The notes under the pieces are model-generated. The model worked only from the letters and a program-made list of their open reading frames with translations, ran no database searches and was not told the DNA's origin. Shown piece by piece: positions 25,871 through 34,029 of a stretch of 64,000 nucleotides of DNA; position 1 is the first letter of the stretch; every line of letters starts with the position of its first letter. This DNA is from Sorangiineae bacterium NIC37A_2 (GTDB lineage: Bacteria; Myxococcota_A; Polyangia; Polyangiales; Polyangiaceae), in the NCBI GenBank assembly GCA_002085155.1, contig NASX01000004.1, positions 1 to 64,000 on the forward strand, given 5' to 3'. The translations under genes and the position numbers were made by a program.

Positions 25871-27091
25871 TCACTGACCGTATTTGGCTTCTGAGATGGC
25901 CACTTGGAGGGCGTTTACGACCTCAGGCTCTGCAGCTCCGAGGGCGATGACACCCTCATAGAAGCGGCCGCCCGCTGCGTTGCTGTTATCGCCACCGATT
26001 CCAAGGATCACAGATCCTTGTTTCTGCATTGGAACGTATCCAGGCCGTTCTGGGCGAATGCCGTCGTACATTTCCTTGATGGTGGTGGCGTTGGCGTCGC
26101 CGCCGTACACCGCAAAGCGTCCCTTGCCGTCGTTCTTGTCGGCGGTGTCACCGACGACGACGGCTGAGACGAAGTCGAAGTTCACCGGAGTGTTGGTGGA
26201 GATGTTCTTGAACGAGCCGTTCTCCCAGCCGGGGAACAAACCGTTTTCCATGTCCGCCATGACCCAAGGACCGCTTCCTACGCCGTTGCCCCAGATCACA
26301 CCTTGACCGAGGTAGACAGCTTCCATCGTGCCGTTACCGTCGTTGTTGGCCGTGATCTCGGCGTTGCCGTAGTCGAAGCAACAGCCATGCAGCAGATCAT
26401 GCTGGCTGCTGATCATGTACTGGGTCTGAGGTTCGTCGCCGACGGGCACCCCCGAAGGAATGGTCGAAGGATCGGGGTAGGGGCAGTCGTTGCAAGCGGC
26501 GCGATAGCCATAGCGGGGCTTGATCAGGATGCCGTAAACGGAGCGCCCGTTGATGGTGACGGGGAGCCAGTCGGCCGGAACGGGCAGACCTGGCGTCGCC
26601 TTGGCGCTTCCGCGCGGGGCGGGCGTCAAATGGTTCCCGTAGCCTGATTGATCGTAAATGATGCTGATGACGCAGCTCTTGGTGCAGAACTCGTCTTGAG
26701 CGGCGGCGTTTGCGTAACCGTCGACGCTACCGATATCGAGGACACCAGCGTCGCTCTGGACCTGATAGAGAGGACCATCGTAGCCGGGGACAATGACGCG
26801 GACGGTGCTGTGAGCAGAGACGCACTCATGTCCAGCGTCGCCGAGCACCTTGCAGGGCAGCGTCGCCGTATTGGGGGGAAGTTCTGTGCTTGAACCGCCG
26901 CTGCTGCCGGGATCCGATTCTCCGCCGGTACCCGACGAGGGACTCCCTCCGGCGCCCGACGACGGACTTCCGCCAGCTCCCACGGGATTCCGATTCAGGC
27001 TCGCGACCGGGTACTCACCGCAGGCGATCGCGCCCACCAGAGCGGCTGTTGTGGCAAGGAAGGCAGAGAGAATGATGTCTTTTTTGGTCAT
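25871..27091 (-). CDS. GH54 alpha-L-arabinofuranosidase, lipoprotein (first copy)
   Basis: 406 aa. The lipobox VGAIAC at about residue 24 is followed by a Gly/Ser-rich linker with repeated GAGGSPSS. The catalytic domain (about 80-406) matches the GH54 beta-sandwich known from fungal AbfB: AHSTVRVI, YDQSGYGNHLTPAP, CCFDYGNAEI, MADMENGLFPG (nucleophile Glu) and ILGIGGDNSN (acid/base Asp) are all present. The fungal CBM42 arabinose-binding domain is missing. It should release terminal arabinofuranose from arabinan or arabinoxylan at the outer membrane. An operator-like site (27162) lies upstream of its start. Confidence 0.9.
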   Translation of the reverse strand: MTKKDIILSAFLATTAALVGAIACGEYPVASLNRNPVGAGGSPSSGAGGSPSSGTGGESDPGSSGGSSTELPPNTATLPCKVLGDAGHECVSAHSTVRVIVPGYDGPLYQVQSDAGVLDIGSVDGYANAAAQDEFCTKSCVISIIYDQSGYGNHLTPAPRGSAKATPGLPVPADWLPVTINGRSVYGILIKPRYGYRAACNDCPYPDPSTIPSGVPVGDEPQTQYMISSQHDLLHGCCFDYGNAEITANNDGNGTMEAVYLGQGVIWGNGVGSGPWVMADMENGLFPGWENGSFKNISTNTPVNFDFVSAVVVGDTADKNDGKGRFAVYGGDANATTIKEMYDGIRPERPGYVPMQKQGSVILGIGGDNSNAAGGRFYEGVIALGAAEPEVVNALQVAISEAKYGQ

Positions 27092-27161
27092 GTGGTGTCC
27101 CGCGCTGGGCGCGCCGTCGACGATCGCACAAAGAACTAATCTTTGGCCTGAGGGGTCCCCA

Positions 27162-27175
27162 TGTTAACGTGAACA
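27162..27175. promoter_or_regulatory. LacI-type operator, site 3 (first GH54 promoter)
   Basis: TGTTAACGTGAACA is an imperfect 14-bp palindrome about 70 bp upstream of the minus-strand GH54 gene and of the same type as sites 1, 2 and 4. Confidence 0.65.
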
Positions 27176-27494
27176 ACCAAGGCAAAGCAACAAAAACTTG
27201 AAACTCGCTTAGGCACCATCATGAAAGCGTAACCGCAGACGGAAGCTTCTGCAGGATTGAATAATCTCCCCCCCGACCAGGAAAATTGAAACGCACCTAG
27301 ATTGGTTGGGAAATGCCGACATGAGCCATTTCTGGCTTTTTGAGCGATGTATTGAGAGTTCCGCGGGAAATTTAGAAAGCACATGTTCGGCATCACGAGG
27401 TGCCGGTGTGGGTACCTGGAGCCATGGGGCGACTGTTCGAGCGCGCGTCCGATGGTGGACGAATTTTCAAGGCGTGTAGAGGAAGATCTAACGC
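27176..27494. other. AT-richer divergent intergenic region of the two GH54 genes
   Basis: The 470-bp gap between the GH54 genes carries operator-like sites near each end. The middle holds short ORFs without motifs and is lower in GC than the flanks. I see no gene in it. Confidence 0.5.
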
Positions 27495-27521
27495 TTGACA
27501 CCCTAGTTGTGAACGTTCACA
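27495..27521 (+). promoter_or_regulatory. promoter -35 and LacI-type operator, site 4 (second GH54)
   Basis: TTGACA at 27495 looks like a -35 box. TGTGAACGTTCACA at 27508-27521 is a perfect 14-bp palindrome just downstream, where bound repressor would block RNA polymerase. The GH54 ATG is 44 bp further. The -10 box is not clear. Confidence 0.75.
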
Positions 27522-27564
27522 CTTTGAAACCTCGTCACCCCTCGTGGCCTTCGGAGACTGAATC

Positions 27565-28950
27565 ATGAAATTCTATCACCCCGCCTTTCTCATCACTGGC
27601 TCCATTTTGACCTTCGCTGCGTGCAGCGGAACCGATCGTCTCGCAGATGACATCGGTGACACGGGCGGTGCTCCCGCAGCAGGCGGAGCCGCTCCTGGGG
27701 CAGGCGGAGCTGCTCCTGGGGCAGGTGGTGCTCCCGTGACGACTGGTGGTGCTCCCGCGGCGGGCGGAGCTGCTCCTGGGGCAGGTGGCGCTCCCGTGAC
27801 GACTGGTGGTTCGGACCCCGGTCCGAGTGGTGGGGCTGATCCGGGGGGGACCGGAGGGGAGCAGGCAGCGGGCGGTTCGGATCCGGGAACCGGTGGAATG
27901 GATGGCAGTGGCGGCGGCGGTAATGTGTCCCTCGAGGGCCCCTGCGATATCTACAAGGCGGCGGGCCAGGAGTGTGTCGCTGCCTACAGCATGATTCGGC
28001 GCATCTACAGCGAGTACACGGGCCCCCTCTACCAGGTGCGCAGCGGCAGTAACGCCATGAACACAGGTTCGGGTGGTCAGCTTCACGACATCCCGCAGAA
28101 CGCCGACGGCTTCGCGGACAAGGCGGCTCAGGATGCCGTCTGCGCAAACACGACCTGTACGGTTTCGCTCCTCTACGATCAGTCGGGCCGCGAGAACCAT
28201 CTTCCCGTCGCGAAGGCCGGTCTGACCAACGGTGGTGAGTACGCAGGGATGGATGACTTCGAGTCTATCGCGAACAAGGGAGCCCTGAAGGTCAACGGCC
28301 GCGACGTCTACTCGCTCTACATGGAAGCACGTCAGGGTTACCGCACGACCAAGCCGGGCAACGGCATGCCGATCGGCAGCGAGGCTCAGGGCATTTACAT
28401 GCTCGCGGACGGTACGCGCGCTGGAACGGCCTGCTGCTGGGACTTTGGAAACGTGACGCCGAACCCGAAGTCCTATGCCGAAATGAACACGCTGTTCCTC
28501 GGTGTCGCTTTCTGGGGCAAGGGTGAGGGGAACGGTCCCTGGTTCGGAGCCGACTTTGAGGCGGGCGTCTGGATGGGCGGCTCGAAGCCTGGTGAACCGG
28601 GCTGGGGTGGCTTGAACGACGCCAAGAACGCGCCGCGGAATGAGAATAACCCGTCGATGCGCGTCAAGTATGCGCTCGGTTTCCTCAAGACCGGCCCGAA
28701 CCCCGACCGTTACGCATTGCGCATGGCGGACATTGCCACGGCGAACTCGGTCCATACTGGATATGCCGGGGCCTTCCCTTCCACGAAGCATTTCGATAAC
28801 AAGGGTGCGATCGTCCTCGGGGTTGGTGGTGACAACAGCAACAACTCTTGGGGGACTTTCTATGAGGGCGCCATCGTGCGTGGCTTCCCCTCGGACGATA
28901 CAGAGAACGCCGTCTTCCAGCACCTCAAGTCCGTCGGTTACGGCAAGTAA
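27565..28950 (+). CDS. GH54 alpha-L-arabinofuranosidase, lipoprotein (second copy)
   Basis: 461 aa. The lipobox TFAAC at residue 20 is followed by a roughly 95-residue Gly/Ala/Pro/Thr linker. The GH54 catalytic domain (about 125-461) has CDIYKAAGQECVAAYS, LLYDQSGRENHLP, CCWDFGN, GADFEAGVW (nucleophile Glu) and LGVGGDNSNN (acid/base Asp), ending in FPSDDTENAVFQ as in fungal AbfB. No CBM42 is attached. It differs clearly from the divergent first copy, so the pair may attack different linkages. It starts a plus-strand run with a lipoprotein gene and galM-like gene. Confidence 0.92.
   Translation: MKFYHPAFLITGSILTFAACSGTDRLADDIGDTGGAPAAGGAAPGAGGAAPGAGGAPVTTGGAPAAGGAAPGAGGAPVTTGGSDPGPSGGADPGGTGGEQAAGGSDPGTGGMDGSGGGGNVSLEGPCDIYKAAGQECVAAYSMIRRIYSEYTGPLYQVRSGSNAMNTGSGGQLHDIPQNADGFADKAAQDAVCANTTCTVSLLYDQSGRENHLPVAKAGLTNGGEYAGMDDFESIANKGALKVNGRDVYSLYMEARQGYRTTKPGNGMPIGSEAQGIYMLADGTRAGTACCWDFGNVTPNPKSYAEMNTLFLGVAFWGKGEGNGPWFGADFEAGVWMGGSKPGEPGWGGLNDAKNAPRNENNPSMRVKYALGFLKTGPNPDRYALRMADIATANSVHTGYAGAFPSTKHFDNKGAIVLGVGGDNSNNSWGTFYEGAIVRGFPSDDTENAVFQHLKSVGYGK
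27668..27812 (+). repeat. in-frame tandem repeats in the GH54 linker
   Basis: Units such as gctcctggggcaggcgga and gctcccgtgacgactggtggt recur, giving repeated GGAAPGAGGA and PVTTGG peptides. Slippage here would change linker length but keep frame. Confidence 0.8.
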
Positions 28951-28971
28951 TCACCCCCGGAAGTCTAACAC

Positions 28972-29832
28972 ATGCATCATCGTCGAATCCTCCTCGCTCT
29001 TCCCGTCTCCGCTCTCATCGGTGGGCTCGCGGCCCTTGGCTGTGGAAGTTATGACTCCCCCGCGAACACCGGCGGCGCCCCGGGCGCCGGCGGGAGTGGA
29101 AGCCCCGAGACAGGTGGAGCTCCGAGCGTCGGGGGCGGCGGCGGTGATGCAAGTGGTGGTGCCGATGCCACGGGCGGCAGCATGAGCGGCTCGGGTGGCG
29201 ATCAGACGGGAGCGGGGGGAGGACCCCCCGAGGCGCCTCCTGCCTCCTGTGAGAACGTGGAGGCCTGTGGCGGCGCGCTCGAAGGGGTCTGGTTTGCTCA
29301 GGACTCGTGCTTGTCCCTGTCGGGCAAGGTGGATCTTACTGATTTCGGCATCGGCTGTACCGAGGGAGCGATCACCTCTGGAACGGTGGAGGTCAGCGGG
29401 AACTGGACGGTCAACGCCGACGGGTCCATCTCCGATAACGCCAACACGGTCGCGGAGTTGGTGTTCGAACTGGAGGCGAAGTGCCTCGAGGTCTCCGGTA
29501 CCGTGACCATCTGCGAGAACATCAGCATCCCGATCGCGTCGATGGGGTTTGATGAGATCCAGTGTGTGGAATCGACGGTCACGGCCGGCGGCTGTACCTG
29601 TACCGGTAGTGTGAATCAGCAGGGAGGAGCCGGGTACATGCTCGGTTTCAACGCAACGACCTCCGGGACCTACACCTCCGCGGACAACACGATGACCGTC
29701 ACGGGCACGGGGATCGAACCCCTCGACTATGCCTACTGCGTAGATGGGAGTTTCATGATTGCGACCCCCACGACACAGACCGCGCTCGGGACGACGACCG
29801 GCACGATCGTGTTCCAGAAGCAGCAAGACTAA
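28972..29832 (+). CDS. lipoprotein of unknown function
   Basis: 286 aa starting 22 bp after the GH54 stop. The lipobox LAALGC is at residue 24, then a Gly/Ser linker to about residue 85, then a domain with nine or more Cys (CENVEACGG, CLSL, GCTCTGSV) that looks beta-rich and disulfide-bonded. I do not recognise the family. Myxobacterial genomes have many such lipoproteins. Co-transcription with an arabinofuranosidase suggests a sugar-related surface role, not proven. Confidence 0.75.
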   Translation: MHHRRILLALPVSALIGGLAALGCGSYDSPANTGGAPGAGGSGSPETGGAPSVGGGGGDASGGADATGGSMSGSGGDQTGAGGGPPEAPPASCENVEACGGALEGVWFAQDSCLSLSGKVDLTDFGIGCTEGAITSGTVEVSGNWTVNADGSISDNANTVAELVFELEAKCLEVSGTVTICENISIPIASMGFDEIQCVESTVTAGGCTCTGSVNQQGGAGYMLGFNATTSGTYTSADNTMTVTGTGIEPLDYAYCVDGSFMIATPTTQTALGTTTGTIVFQKQQD

Positions 29833-29854
29833 CAGCAGCGAACACCTTCCAAGA

Positions 29855-29900
29855 GGACGAGGAGAGGTGCGGCATCGTCCGCGCCTCTCGTCGTTTTGGG
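29855..29900 (+). terminator. terminator after the lipoprotein gene
   Basis: GACGAGGAGAGGTGCGG and CCGCGCCTCTCGTC form a long stem around CATCGT, followed by GTTTTGG. It starts 23 bp after the stop. Confidence 0.75.
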
Positions 29901-29931
29901 GTGTTTGCGAGGAAAGTTTTAGGGGAAAGTC

Positions 29932-31170
29932 ATGGAAATGAAGTTTATAAATCGCTCATATCGTCGCACTTTCAGCGCTGGCTTGGGAGTCTTGGCGCTT
30001 GTGCTCGCTGGTTGCCATCGAACGGGTCCCGAGCCGGCTCCGCCAGTGAGCGAAGAGAGCGCGCCTGCCCCGGCGAATGAGCCTGCCGCTCCGGCTCCTG
30101 CCCCCGAGACCCCTGCGCCGGCGCCTTGGGTCACGAGTGAGCCCTTCGGCGAGCACGCGGGCAAGCTGGTAAAGCGTCACACCCTCAAGAATCAGCACGG
30201 CCTCGTGCTCAAGGTCATCGACTATGGGGCGATCATCACTGAGCTCCACGTGCCCGATCGTGACGGGAAGCTGGGAGACGTGGTGCTCGGGCGGGACTCG
30301 CTCGCCGACTATGTGGAGTCGAGTCCCTATTTCGGCGCGACGATTGGCCGCGTAGCGAATCGCATCAAGGGCGCTCGTTTCGAGCTCGAAGGCAAGACCT
30401 ATGTACTAGCCAACAACGACGGCCCGAATCATCTGCACGGCGGCAAGGTCGGCTGGGATAAGGTCGTCTGGTCTGCGGAGACGAAAGAGACAGAAAGCGG
30501 TCCTCAGGTCATCTTCACCTATACGTCTCCGGACGGTGAGGAGGGCTACCCGGGTACTGTCCAAGCCACGACCGTCTACACTCTGACCCACGACAACGAG
30601 CTGCGGGTCGAGATGCGCGCGACCAGTGATCGGACCACGCTCATCAACATGGCGCACCACGGGTACTGGAACCTGGGTGGCCATGAGTCCGGGACCATCC
30701 GCGATCATGAGCTCACGCTCTTTGCTGAAAAGTACACGCCTGCGCCGAACCTGGTGCCGAATGGGGAGATCAAACAGGTTCAAGGAACGGCCTTCGATTT
30801 CAGGACTCCGAAGCTCATCGGTCTCGATCTCGAGAAGGTGAAGGGGACTCCGATCGGCTTCGATCACAACTGGATCATCAGCGGTGAGGCTCACACGCTC
30901 CGCCCTGTGGCCGTCCTGAAGCATCCGGGCTCGGGTCGTGTCATGGAGCTCAGCGCGAACCAGCCGGGCGTTCAGTTCTACTCGGGGAACTTCCTCGACG
31001 GGACTTTGAAGGGCAAAGGCGGCATTGCCTATCCTCAGTACTCTGGGCTCTGCCTCGAGAGTCAGAAGTTCCCGAACTCCGTGAACGTTCCCGCCTGGAG
31101 GGACGAAGTGATTCTGCGCTCTGGCCAGACCTACGAGCACGTGATGGTCCACCGCTTCCGAGCGGAGTGA
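29932..31170 (+). CDS. aldose 1-epimerase (mutarotase), lipoprotein form
   Basis: 412 aa, about 60 longer than E. coli GalM. Lipobox VLAGC at about residue 28 is followed by a Pro/Ala linker; the mutarotase domain starts near residue 75. Family motifs include YGAIITELHVPDRDG, GATIGRVANRIKGARF, NDGPNHLHGG (His), HHGYWNLGGH (catalytic His) and SGLCLESQKFPN (catalytic Glu). It speeds alpha/beta anomer exchange of free sugars, here at the envelope. Placement after the GH54 run suggests it prepares released arabinose for uptake. It has its own start region after a terminator. Confidence 0.92.
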   Translation: MEMKFINRSYRRTFSAGLGVLALVLAGCHRTGPEPAPPVSEESAPAPANEPAAPAPAPETPAPAPWVTSEPFGEHAGKLVKRHTLKNQHGLVLKVIDYGAIITELHVPDRDGKLGDVVLGRDSLADYVESSPYFGATIGRVANRIKGARFELEGKTYVLANNDGPNHLHGGKVGWDKVVWSAETKETESGPQVIFTYTSPDGEEGYPGTVQATTVYTLTHDNELRVEMRATSDRTTLINMAHHGYWNLGGHESGTIRDHELTLFAEKYTPAPNLVPNGEIKQVQGTAFDFRTPKLIGLDLEKVKGTPIGFDHNWIISGEAHTLRPVAVLKHPGSGRVMELSANQPGVQFYSGNFLDGTLKGKGGIAYPQYSGLCLESQKFPNSVNVPAWRDEVILRSGQTYEHVMVHRFRAE

Positions 31171-31300
31171 GCTGAGAGGTTTCCGGGGGCGGCGCTCGGG
31201 TGGACCCGGTGGAGGCCACCTCTATTTGAGGGTTTTGTCGCCGCCCCTCGGGGGCGAAGGGGCTTTGGGGCCTTCGTGATACAAACGGGCTTGGAAGCAC

Positions 31301-32836
31301 GTGGAGCGCCCGTTCAACGAATTTGTCGTCGCCGTTTGGAAGGCCCTCGGTCGGGCTGATCCGCTTCTTGGAGGTGCGGCGCCTCTTGTCGCCGCGGCCC
31401 TGATCGTGGCCACCGTCCTTCTGGTGCCGCCGGAGGATCGCGCGCGCGCGAAGGTGCCCGCTTGGCTGCTCCTCTTCTTCTTCATCTTCGCGGGCGTGCT
31501 CGTTTTTGTGCCGCTCAAACACGACGCCGAGGACGAGATCCAGGTGCTCGCGTTCGCGTTCTTGCTCGGGAGCATGGCGCGGAGCAGCTTTTTGCTCTTC
31601 GCCTACTCCTTTTGGATGCATAAGGTCGCGCGACCGCTGCCGAAGATTTTGCGCGACGTCATCCAGGGGTTCATCTACCTCGTCGCGTTCCTTTTGGTGT
31701 TGCGCTCGGCCGGTGTCGAGCCAGGCTCCCTGCTGACGACCTCTGCGCTCCTCACGGCGGTCATCGGTCTCTCCCTCCAGGATACGCTCGGAAACCTATT
31801 CGCCGGTCTCGCCATCCAGGCGCAGCGCCCCTTTACAGTCGGCGACTGGGTTCAGCTCGATAGTCAGGGAGGCCAGATCGGGCGCGTGATCGAGATCAAC
31901 TGGCGTGCGACGAAAGTCCTGACTCTCGATCAGGTCGAGGTCATCGTTCCGAACGGGCTCGTCGCCAAGAATTCGATCACGAACTTCTCCGCGCCGTCTC
32001 GCCTCGTCCGGCGGGAGGTCGAGACCTACGCGCCCACGGACGCGTCGCCGGAGCTCGTCAGAAAAACGCTGCTGGCGGCTGTCGAACACGTCCCTGACGT
32101 TCTCAAGTTCCCGCCGCCTCAGGTCTTCGCGCGGGGTTTTACCGAGCGGGGCCTGAGCTACATGGTGCGTTACTTCATCGAGCGCTTCGATCGCCGCGAG
32201 CTCATCGACAGCACAGTGCGCGAGCGCATCTGGTACTCGATGCAGCGGGCGGGCCTCCCGATCCCGGTGCCGCGGCGTCAGGTCGAAATTGCCCCGCGTC
32301 CTCGCCCATCTCAGGGACTTGGAACGGACGAGGCGGCCCTTCGTTTGCTCGCCCAAGTGGCCCTCTTCCAGACGCTGCCCCGCGAGAGCCAAGAGCGCCT
32401 CGCCGCGGGCTCGAGTCGAAAACGCTTCACCCGGGAGGAGCTTATCGTTCGCAAGGGGGACAGCTCCAAGGAGGTGTACGTGATCGAGAGCGGCCGCGTG
32501 CGCATCGAGCTCCCTTCGGAGAGCGGACCTGGTCGGGTGGCGGGAACGCTCGGGGCTGGAGACTTTTTCGGCGAGATGTCACTCATGACCGGGGAAGAGC
32601 GCGCAGCGGACGTGGTCGCGAGCGAGGAGACGAGCGTGCTCGTCATCGATCGAGCAGCGCTCGCGCCGCTCCTCGAAGAGCATCCTGAGCTCGTGGAGCA
32701 TTTGAGCCGGGTGCTGGCGGAGCGTCAGGCGCGCCTCGCGGAGCTCCAGAGCGAAGAGTCGTCCGACCGCGTCAGCCGTCACGATGAGCACGAGCTGATG
32801 GCGAAGATCCGTCGCTTCTTCACCTCTTCGTCGTGA
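31301..32836 (+). CDS. MscS-type channel with C-terminal cyclic-nucleotide-binding domain
   Basis: 511 aa from a GTG start. Five or so membrane helices lie in the first 155 residues, the last (LLTTSALLTAVIGLSLQDTLGNLFAGLAI) being the pore-lining helix type. The MscS beta domain (PFTVGDWVQLDSQGGQIGRVIEINWRAT, VPNGLVAKNSITNFS) follows. The C-terminal third is a cNMP-binding fold with FGEMSLMTGEERAADVVA. This arrangement is the bCNG class: MscS-like pore with a ligand domain, of which many open with nucleotide rather than tension. A single-gene unit; the nucleotide is unknown. Confidence 0.88.
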   Translation: MERPFNEFVVAVWKALGRADPLLGGAAPLVAAALIVATVLLVPPEDRARAKVPAWLLLFFFIFAGVLVFVPLKHDAEDEIQVLAFAFLLGSMARSSFLLFAYSFWMHKVARPLPKILRDVIQGFIYLVAFLLVLRSAGVEPGSLLTTSALLTAVIGLSLQDTLGNLFAGLAIQAQRPFTVGDWVQLDSQGGQIGRVIEINWRATKVLTLDQVEVIVPNGLVAKNSITNFSAPSRLVRREVETYAPTDASPELVRKTLLAAVEHVPDVLKFPPPQVFARGFTERGLSYMVRYFIERFDRRELIDSTVRERIWYSMQRAGLPIPVPRRQVEIAPRPRPSQGLGTDEAALRLLAQVALFQTLPRESQERLAAGSSRKRFTREELIVRKGDSSKEVYVIESGRVRIELPSESGPGRVAGTLGAGDFFGEMSLMTGEERAADVVASEETSVLVIDRAALAPLLEEHPELVEHLSRVLAERQARLAELQSEESSDRVSRHDEHELMAKIRRFFTSSS

Positions 32837-32893
32837 GCCAGGCGCTCAGGGGCTGAGCCAGCCGTTCAGGGGCTGAGCCAGCCCCTCAGGGCC
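32837..32893. repeat. short tandem repeat after the channel gene
   Basis: Three copies of an approximately 20-bp unit close to gctgagccagccgttcaggg follow the stop. Stem potential exists, so it may double as a terminator. Confidence 0.6.
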
Positions 32894-32923
32894 CTTTCCG
32901 GAGGCGTTGGTCCCCTCGGACCC

Positions 32924-33184
32924 TCAGTGGAAGAGGGGCCAGCCGGGTGTGGTGCAGGCCTTCATCCAGAGCACGAAGATGAAGAAACCGAGCACAAGCG
33001 CGGCCCAGGGGCGTAGCCGATCCCAAGTCGAGATTTGAACTTCTTTCGTCAGGCCCTTGGCGCGAAAAGCGGCGCGTCGAGCTTCAAGAGCGCGGGGATC
33101 ATGAGCTTCCGGCGAGTCCGCGTCGAATCCGCACACGGAGCAGACCGAGTCGACTCTGGCATTTTTGCAGACGACACACTGCAT
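32924..33184 (-). CDS. small zinc-ribbon membrane protein
   Basis: 86 aa. The N-terminal CVVC...CSVCG looks like a rubredoxin/zinc-ribbon knuckle pair. A charged middle is followed by one membrane helix (WAALVLGFFIFVLWMKAC) and a short tail. It starts one base after the stop of the next zinc-ribbon gene, so they are co-transcribed. Function unknown. Confidence 0.7.
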   Translation of the reverse strand: MQCVVCKNARVDSVCSVCGFDADSPEAHDPRALEARRAAFRAKGLTKEVQISTWDRLRPWAALVLGFFIFVLWMKACTTPGWPLFH

Positions 33185-33185
33185 C

Positions 33186-33785
33186 TCATCCTGCCTTCTG
33201 GCCGCACTCGCCGCAGAACTTCGCCATCGCGCTCATCTTCTGCCCACAATGTTTGCAGCTTTGCTCAAGAGCCGTGGGCGCGCCGCACGCCTGACAGAAC
33301 TTCCCGCCCCCGCTCGGCTCCTGACACGCGGGGCAGAGCAGCGGCGTGACTGTCGCGCCGGCCTGCACAGCCTGCACTCGTTCAGCGGCTTTCTTTTCGG
33401 CGGCGGCCCGCGCAGCCTTCTCGCCTGCGTTCGGAGCGCAGCCCTCGCACAGAGAAAACTCGGTGTTGTAGCAGTGCGCGCAGACCCACTTCCCGCAGTC
33501 AGAGCACTTCGAAAAGTGGCTCTTCGCCTGGGCGACCGCCTTCTGATAGGCGCGGTCGCGCTCTTTGCCTCGGAGGCCTCGGTCGATCGTGTCGACAGCG
33601 CGTCGTGCGCCTCCGATGGGGCGGAACATTTGGAAAATCTCGAGGCCCGTCTTCAAGAGGTTCGAGCTCGCCGCCACATAGTGACTCTCGACGCCGTCTT
33701 TGCATCTGTCACAGCGGAAGCGAAACTTGAAACCACCATCGTCACTGAGGTCGTCGACGTTCCGAACGAATTCCGAGAGTCCCAT
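33186..33785 (-). CDS. multi-zinc-ribbon protein of unknown function
   Basis: 199 aa from ATG 33785 (MGLSEFVRN), preceded by GAAGAG at 6 bp; an ATG at 33809 is possible. Cys pairs occur in FRCDRCKDG, SKCSDCGKWVCAHCYN, LCEGC, LCPACQE, KFCQACGAP, CKHCGQK and KFCGECGQ, so four or more zinc knuckles are likely. An Ala/Lys-rich helix links the halves. Double zinc ribbons of this type often mediate protein contacts. No enzyme motif is seen. Pairs with the downstream 86-aa gene. Confidence 0.7.
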   Translation of the reverse strand: MGLSEFVRNVDDLSDDGGFKFRFRCDRCKDGVESHYVAASSNLLKTGLEIFQMFRPIGGARRAVDTIDRGLRGKERDRAYQKAVAQAKSHFSKCSDCGKWVCAHCYNTEFSLCEGCAPNAGEKAARAAAEKKAAERVQAVQAGATVTPLLCPACQEPSGGGKFCQACGAPTALEQSCKHCGQKMSAMAKFCGECGQKAG

Positions 33786-34029
33786 CCTTCGCTCTTCGCT
33801 AGGGGACATCTTTCGTTTCGTCAATTGGCCGGACGTCCGAACAAAGCTCGGGCGTGCTGCCCTGTCTCCATCCTCATGCAAACCTCCACGAGGAGGTCTA
33901 CGTTGGTCACGTTCGGGGGGTGACCCTTTGCCCTGAGGCTCTGGTTCGGGGTGGGGGGATCACGCCTTGGGAGGGCGTCTCACCCGCTGGGGGGCGAACG
34001 GGGAAACACTACCTTTTGGAGGAAACACG

